A DNA stretch of 64,000 nt from Amanita rubescens. Lineage: Eukaryota; Basidiomycota; Agaricomycetes; Agaricales; Amanitaceae. Of the stretch, positions 59,212-64,000 are shown piece by piece. A model generated the notes under the pieces. That model did not search any database and had not been told where the DNA came from. It saw only the letters and a list, made by a program, of their open reading frames with translations. A program made the position numbers and the translations under genes. Position 1 is the first letter of the stretch, and each line of letters begins with the position of its first letter. Where the stretch lies: positions 186,001 to 250,000 of the forward strand of contig WION01000005.1 in NCBI GenBank assembly GCA_015039365.1, in the 5' to 3' direction.

Positions 59212-62200
59212 TTACGAGCCTCCAGTATTTGTAAGGAAGCTATTGAACAGTTCTTCAGTAGTTGGATCAATTGCATAGTATGATGGGTCGGTTGTTGCAG
59301 GTTCTACATCACCTGAGACATTGTGCAACATCACCATTTGGTCGTGACTGGCATGTGGTAATAGGTTTTCAGATACAGTGTATGGCAAGTCGTTGCTAGT
59401 TGACGTGTTCAGCAAGTTACCATAGTAGTTGCCCAGACCAGTGCTTGTTGACGCTATCGGCATGTCACTATATTGGGCCCATCCCGGAAGACTACCATCA
59501 TATATTAGCGACGTTAGTAAACCTTCAAGACACGTACTGGTCAGCAACCTGAGCATCCAGATTACAGGCTGACGACAGCCCTTCCTCGGGCCACGTCATT
59601 GTGTTATCCCACATTCCAAAACCGCCGGCGGCCGCAGCAAATGCCTGTGCCTGTGGGATGTATGTCTCATCTGGGCCTGACGGTCCTGACCATGTGATTA
59701 GCAGTTTATCTAAAGACAATGTGAGATATTGTCGGTGTTGCACACCTTCGTTAATCTGTGCTGGGCCTTGTTCCTTTCCCTTTCGAGACGAAGTTCGACC
59801 ACTAGAACTTGATCCAACTCGATATGAAGATGAGCGCCTTGACGACAAGCCGGCCTTGCGCGTCTTTAATTCTTTCAACTTCTCCTGGTTGTCTTTCCGA
59901 ACTTGGCTCAAGGCCTGTATCTCGTTATTGATTCGGTCCACCTCTGAATCCTGAAACCTTTTCTCTTGAGATTTGCGAGCTGTAAGAGAATTGCGTGTCA
60001 GTGCCCGTGACATGCGATTAAAGGCATCATTCCGATTGTTGCGGAGAACACCGGCTGTCATTGAGTCCTTGATTTCTGCAGCAACTGTGTTATCGAGGAT
60101 ACGGGCACTGCCAGTTATCAGTACTCTATTTCTCAAATGGTGCTCTCAGAAATCCTGGCACACCTTTCAATTGCTTCAACAAGCGACAACTTCGTGCCAG
60201 TGTTAGAATTTGTCCAGTGATGCTGGCTTTCACCCATGTTTGTTGTCGCCTGGGTTATTGTCCAGTCCGCCGGGTTCATTTTTGTACGTAATGGCATAAT
60301 TGCTGGAAGGATCCAGCGATGGTCAAGTTTATGAGCCCACCACGCTGGCAATTGTCAATTACTATTAATTTCACATAGCAATACAGTTAATATCGGTATA
60401 CGGACCTTGAACCTCATCGGGGAGATCCCCGATCCACGTTGAAAATTCACTGAACTCCTTCTCTGTCTTGATGTAAGGAAAATCTTGGATTCGCCGGTAT
60501 TGTTCATCATTGAGCACTGGTCGGAGTTTCTGGATGCCGCTGTGATACAGATCAAGATGTGTCCAAGAAATGGTCTTTGAAATGAGACAATACCGTTTTA
60601 CATGCGTGTAGCATGCACGAACAACATATTGAACTAGGATCTCAGGATCTGTTGTTCTTATTTCACTATAGTCTGGCTCATTGGTGGTGAGGAATGAGTC
60701 TCCAAAGCCCTGAACTTGCGCAAGTTCAAGGTCAACATTGAGGGAGAGAAGGTTTCCGCCACGACTGAACCGTTTGAAGAGTAGGTGCCGATTTGTAATT
60801 ACATGCGTGAGACGTTGGAATTCATCGAAAAGGGCTTTGTATTGCGTTCTATCTGCCCTGTTAGTGTATATTCGTCCAATGGTCACAGCTAGACGAGTCA
60901 GGTATGAGCAATTGGATACCAGCCTTGCCATGGGCTTATCATCGTACCTCGGTGAACTGCTGCACACCAGATAACTATTTCACACTCCTGGAACTCTCCA
61001 ACTGTACGCTTAAATGTCGTGTCAATTTGAATCGTGATGGCCTGATGAACGAGGCCAAGTAGATATGGATGAAATGTGTAAATCAATAGTCCGTCACTTG
61101 GAGTTGTCAGAATATTATGAACGTAGCGCTCATCAACAGGCTTTTTGCGTTCGCTTCCAAGAATGTTCCATACTCCTGACAAGTAACGATCAATAAAAAA
61201 GAGTAACATTTGCAAAGGCGTGAAACATTGTTTACCTGGGATGCCAAATCCACATGGGTATAGCTTCCGTTTCTCCTGACGGATGATATCCTGTTTTAGG
61301 CGATTGGACTGCAGAGCAGGACTCGTCAAAGCTGGAGTTTTGCCCTGTAGGATCAACCGAGTGCTCGAAGCTATTAAGTTTGCGTGACGAGTCAGCCTGA
61401 GAAAATCTGAAAAAATTGTTTATTACCATTCTCTACTGACTGAACCGTGCTCCCTATCACTCCCACAGCGTCAACGCAACTCCGGTACAGATTCCTGAGG
61501 TCTCGAGAGGCTTTGGATGCCGGTAGGACAGGGTGCGAATGAGGGTAATCGTGGTTCGGTACAATACATGCCATGCGAATTGTTGGGTCCACGGGGACGT
61601 AAATGGTTCGTGATGCTGGGCAATTGTGCCGCTTCATGTTAGTTTGGGTCCCATTGGCATTGTGCGGAAAGCCTAGTGATTGTGATTAACCGATTTTGTC
61701 AAGTAGATCAGTGGAAAGATCGTGACTTACGACATTTCTCAACTTTCCCTCCAACATGTGCTGGAATGACTCGGCTGCATTTAGAGGCACCGGAAAAACC
61801 ATCCAGCTCCTCCCCCGCAAATAAACGAGCTAGCATGTGTTCATCAACGTTATCGGGTATTGAATGGTACTGGTGATTGTCCCGAAACGAGCGCGTCCAT
61901 CCTGAACATGCAATAAAGTATGGCTTGGCCCTCTTCGTCGAATCCTACTCCAGTGGTTGAGACAATCTCATCAATGAAAAGACCACCATAGTCATACCTT
62001 ATATGACTTCATGATAGGGTGACCAGTGCATAGCGAACCTGCACTATCGCGCGCATTGCATTGGCGAGACTGTATGACAAGCCAGAATCTGCAAGGAAGC
62101 AGTTAGCTGCAGTACCACTGTAGCGGGAGCAAGACGAGAGTGCGTACGTCAAGACCAGCTTCTCAGCACTGTTAGCTTCTTTTGTACGGTCTTGTAACTG

Positions 62201-63318
62201 AGCTTCAATGATGGATGAGAGTGAGTTGGGGTCAAGTTCATATCGCTCGGCATTGAGAAACTTGGGATCTACTTGTTCACAAGCATAGAAGCCAGCACAA
62301 TCAAGGCGGCTTCTGCGGCATGGGACCGGAACTCCAGTAAAGATGTCAAAGGATGGTTTTGAATCCCCGTCACCAGTTCCACCACGCCAAGAGTCTTGAT
62401 CCTATCCAGACCGCGCTCGAATCAGTCCAGACAGGATGCCAGCAAGATTGTAGTAAACTCACCTTGTTTTTTATTATAGCGTCTACGGTCAGAAGCTCGT
62501 GACCATTTCCTTCATAAATGTTGTATTTGGGGTCGCGTAAATCAATGATGTATGCGGTTTTGACACGAGGAACTGGCCAATAGCTTGGCAAGCCAGTGAC
62601 GTACTCGACGCGATCCACTAAAAGCTGCCGATTTAGTCGGCGAGGCTTATCCGAGACACGCGACGTTACATCCTGGTCTAGCCACACCGTGTCAGAAGGT
62701 AGCTCAGTTTCGTCGTCGCTGGCCATATCTTGGGAGTTTGGGATATATTCATCGGATCCAGACTCATGCTCCGAGAAGTCTCCAGTATCACCAACCAGTG
62801 TGGTATCGCTAGGTGTACCGGTACGGCTCAAGTCACCGCCAAGGCTAGGGATGATGCATGTCTCAGGATCGTCTTCAGCCTCTGAATCGGAAAGGATTTC
62901 GATCGTCTCATGCCCATTTTCGTGGGTGGAGCGAATGCGGACTTCCCCAGCGCTGAGCGATAGCGGAAGATCTTCTACTTTGACTGAATGGTCCAGCGGC
63001 TCGCGTTTAATTATTACTGCAAATATTGAGACCACTAGTAATTGTCTGAACTTAGAAATGAGACAAACCTTTGTTCCTTGAGACGTTATGTTTCATAAAC
63101 TCTTTCAACTCGCGTACATCAATCCAGTCATTTGAGACGAATTTGGTGGGGTTGCGTTCTATGAATGTCTTTGTGTAAATCTGCAAAGAGACGTATCACT
63201 ATCATGTCCAGTAAACATGATAAATATGATCGTAATTACTCACCTCATTCCTAAATCCTTCGATAATTCCTAGTGGCACACTGTGTAAAAAATCCTTCTC
63301 TTCCTCAGTACGAGGCAT
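59212..63318 (-). CDS. putative DDE transposase of the element
   Basis: Minus strand, ATG 63318 (MPRTEEEKDFLHSVPLG), TAA 59212, about 12 introns; every junction I followed keeps frame. N-terminus: KFVSNDWIDVRELKEFMKH, an acidic linker (EILSDSEAEDDPET), GLPSYWPVPRVKTAYIIDL. Cys-rich part: CRRSRLDCAGFYACEQVDP, RQCNARDSAGSLCTGHPIM, YFIACSGWTRSFRDNHQYHS, RHNCPASRTIYVPVDPTIRM, a probable zinc-binding DNA-recognition region. Core: IQIDTTFKRTVGEFQECEIV (first Asp of a DDE triad), RAVTIGRIYTNRADRTQY, HKLDHRWILPAIMPL and GESQHHWTNSNTGTKLSLVE. The C-terminus is a basic coiled coil (NNEIQALSQVRKDNQEKLKE) and a Gly/Ser tail. I recall similar 'hypothetical' proteins in many Agaricomycetes. DDE assignment is by motif and context. 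Confidence 0.82.
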
Positions 63319-63769
63319 TGTAAGCCTGTTCTGAAGGGCTGTTGAAGACCGTGACAACTTTGCGAGTATTCGTTTCTCCCTCTCGGCACCATCACCACCG
63401 TTTCACTCGCTCTCAGCCATATAATTTCAATTTTCTGCACGGCCGCTGATCCACTTGCCTCCCTACAGGTCGGAACAAACCTTTATGCAGCTCAGGCCCG
63501 AGTGTGGTTGCTTGATCAAGTGATGATATCCCCGAGAAGTAATATGCCAGCCAGTTACTGAAGGCGAAAGATGACGAATATATTTGGCTAACATATATAC
63601 AGGTGAGCGAGTATGGTATAGCTATCAGCGATGCTACCGTGTGTGCTTACCTGCTGTCGACGTTGAGAGCTGAGCCGACAGGAGAGTGATCGTGCGTGGG
63701 AGTAATATCCTTATGGGGCACGTGTGACAGTATTTGCATTTGTTAGTAGCTCCCTCTAATACTACGAAG

Positions 63770-63907
63770 TCATGCTATTATGTGGGGTGCTTGATCGCGA
63801 ACGTGAGGATCATTTAAGTGAGTGTGATGAGCATTATAGTGAGTGTGAGGGAGGCCGGAGCAAGTGTGGTGGCCATTCAACGAGTGTGTCGGTTGATGGC
63901 GAGTGTG
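63770..63907. repeat. right subterminal array of ~20-bp repeats
   Basis: Read on the minus strand, units CACACTCGCC..., CACACTCGTT..., CACACTTGCT..., CACACTCACT..., CACACTCACT..., CACGTTCGCG... follow each other at 19-21 bp, mirroring the left end in spacing and consensus but not in the variable interior. Confidence 0.85.
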
Positions 63908-63932
63908 ACAGTGTCGCATTTCACCTATCCTC
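63901..63932. repeat. right terminal inverted repeat
   Basis: Ends ...GTGTCGCATTTCACCTATCCTC on the plus strand, the reverse complement of the left terminus with five central mismatches. One extra G (63933) lies between it and the duplication. Confidence 0.92.
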
Positions 63933-63933
63933 G

Positions 63934-63942
63934 TACGTTCTG
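63934..63942. repeat. target-site duplication, right copy
   Basis: TACGTTCTG, identical to 58778-58786. Confidence 0.9.
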
Positions 63943-64000
63943 GTACCCAACGCAGGCGCAACTTTATTCAACCTCAGCGACCCCAACACATGGCCAAACC
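63943..64000 (+). pseudogene. zinc-dependent alcohol dehydrogenase, 3' continuation (partial)
   Basis: After the right duplication the frame reads VPNAGATLFNLSDPNTWPN to the window edge, the expected continuation of QAQYVL in this dehydrogenase family. Joining 58786 to 63943 (one duplication copy kept) leaves the frame intact. It is cut off from its own start by the transposon, so by itself it is not expressed as dehydrogenase. Confidence 0.85.

Larger units (their letters stand above)
58787..63933. mobile_element. complete 5.15 kb TIR DNA transposon, Mutator-like candidate
   Basis: Ends: 32-bp terminal inverted repeats at 58787-58818 and 63901-63932 match at 27 positions (GAGGAT, five mismatches, then 21 identical bases starting AAATGCGACACTG). 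Flanks carry TACGTTCTG on both sides. Just inside each end is an array of ~20-bp repeats starting CACACTC. One gene fills the interior on the minus strand (59212-63318); 58951-59211 and 63319-63769 hold no other gene. A 9-10 bp duplication fits Mutator-type elements; CACTA elements (3 bp), hAT (8 bp) and KDZ are less fitting. The element sits inside the coding sequence of the alcohol dehydrogenase. Perfect duplications and an apparently open transposase suggest recent, possibly still active insertion. Confidence 0.92.

Noticed and set aside
58787..63933. CACTA, hAT, Helitron or KDZ assignment for the transposon
   Set aside because: Termini do not begin CACTA, the duplication is 9-10 bp rather than 3 or 8 bp, inverted termini exclude Helitrons, and no KDZ CxC domains were recognised.

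Overview
The window looks like nuclear DNA from a mushroom-forming basidiomycete (Agaricomycetes). Genes are close together, on both strands, and split by many short GT-AG introns of mostly 45-70 nt. The proteins are fungal: NADPH-cytochrome P450 reductase, She9/Mdm33, Vip1-type RRM, Ypd1, Dug2, Vnx1-type exchanger, a secreted Kex2-site repeat protein and an 'ipa'-like orphan family. No operons, rRNA or tRNA genes were found. All homology statements rest on motifs recognised by eye. Exon junctions were read by hand and are given only where phase was checked.

Layout. 0-3.5 kb: the 5' end of a minus-strand gene, a long gene-free stretch and one weak minus-strand ORF. 3.7-15.5 kb: mostly plus-strand genes (Vip1-like RRM protein, SAM methyltransferase, UDP-GlcNAc-type transporter, DUF202 membrane protein, SET protein, cytochrome P450 reductase, She9), with a secreted Pro-rich repeat protein on the minus strand. 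15.5-26.5 kb: a minus-strand methyltransferase, a gene-poor 1.7 kb, a HIT hydrolase, a histone-fold protein (Dpb3/CHRAC type), and a Na/Ca-type exchanger head-to-head with DDB1. 26.7-48.8 kb: an almost continuous minus-strand block (Vnx1-like exchanger, a conserved fungal protein, Chl1 helicase, an unknown protein, Ypd1, a class III CoA-transferase, the Prp2 spliceosomal ATPase, a CitE/CLYBL-like lyase). 49.1-58.8 kb: plus-strand Dug2, a repeat-rich gap, an 'ipa'-like orphan, a SIRT5-type sirtuin and a zinc alcohol dehydrogenase.

The outstanding structure is at the right end. The zinc alcohol dehydrogenase is split by a complete 5.15 kb DNA transposon (about 58787-63933). The element has 32-bp terminal inverted repeats, arrays of ~20-bp CACACTC-type subterminal repeats just inside both ends, a 9-bp (possibly 10-bp) target-site duplication (TACGTTCTG), and one long intron-rich gene on its minus strand encoding a DDE-type transposase-like protein. 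The host reading frame resumes exactly after the second copy of the duplication at the window's end, so the empty site can be deduced. Target-site duplication length and the DTTFKR motif suggest a Mutator-like relative, but the subterminal array and the CSGW region are unusual.

Other points for a second look are: a 4-nt microexon restoring the SAM-binding motif of a methyltransferase; a one-base frame break directly before the Walker A motif of Chl1; a secreted protein with collagen-like 10-aa repeats behind a KR processing site; a possible HicA-like (dsRBD-fold) C-terminus on the 'ipa'-like orphan; and a CxxC pair in a loop of the Vnx1-like exchanger.
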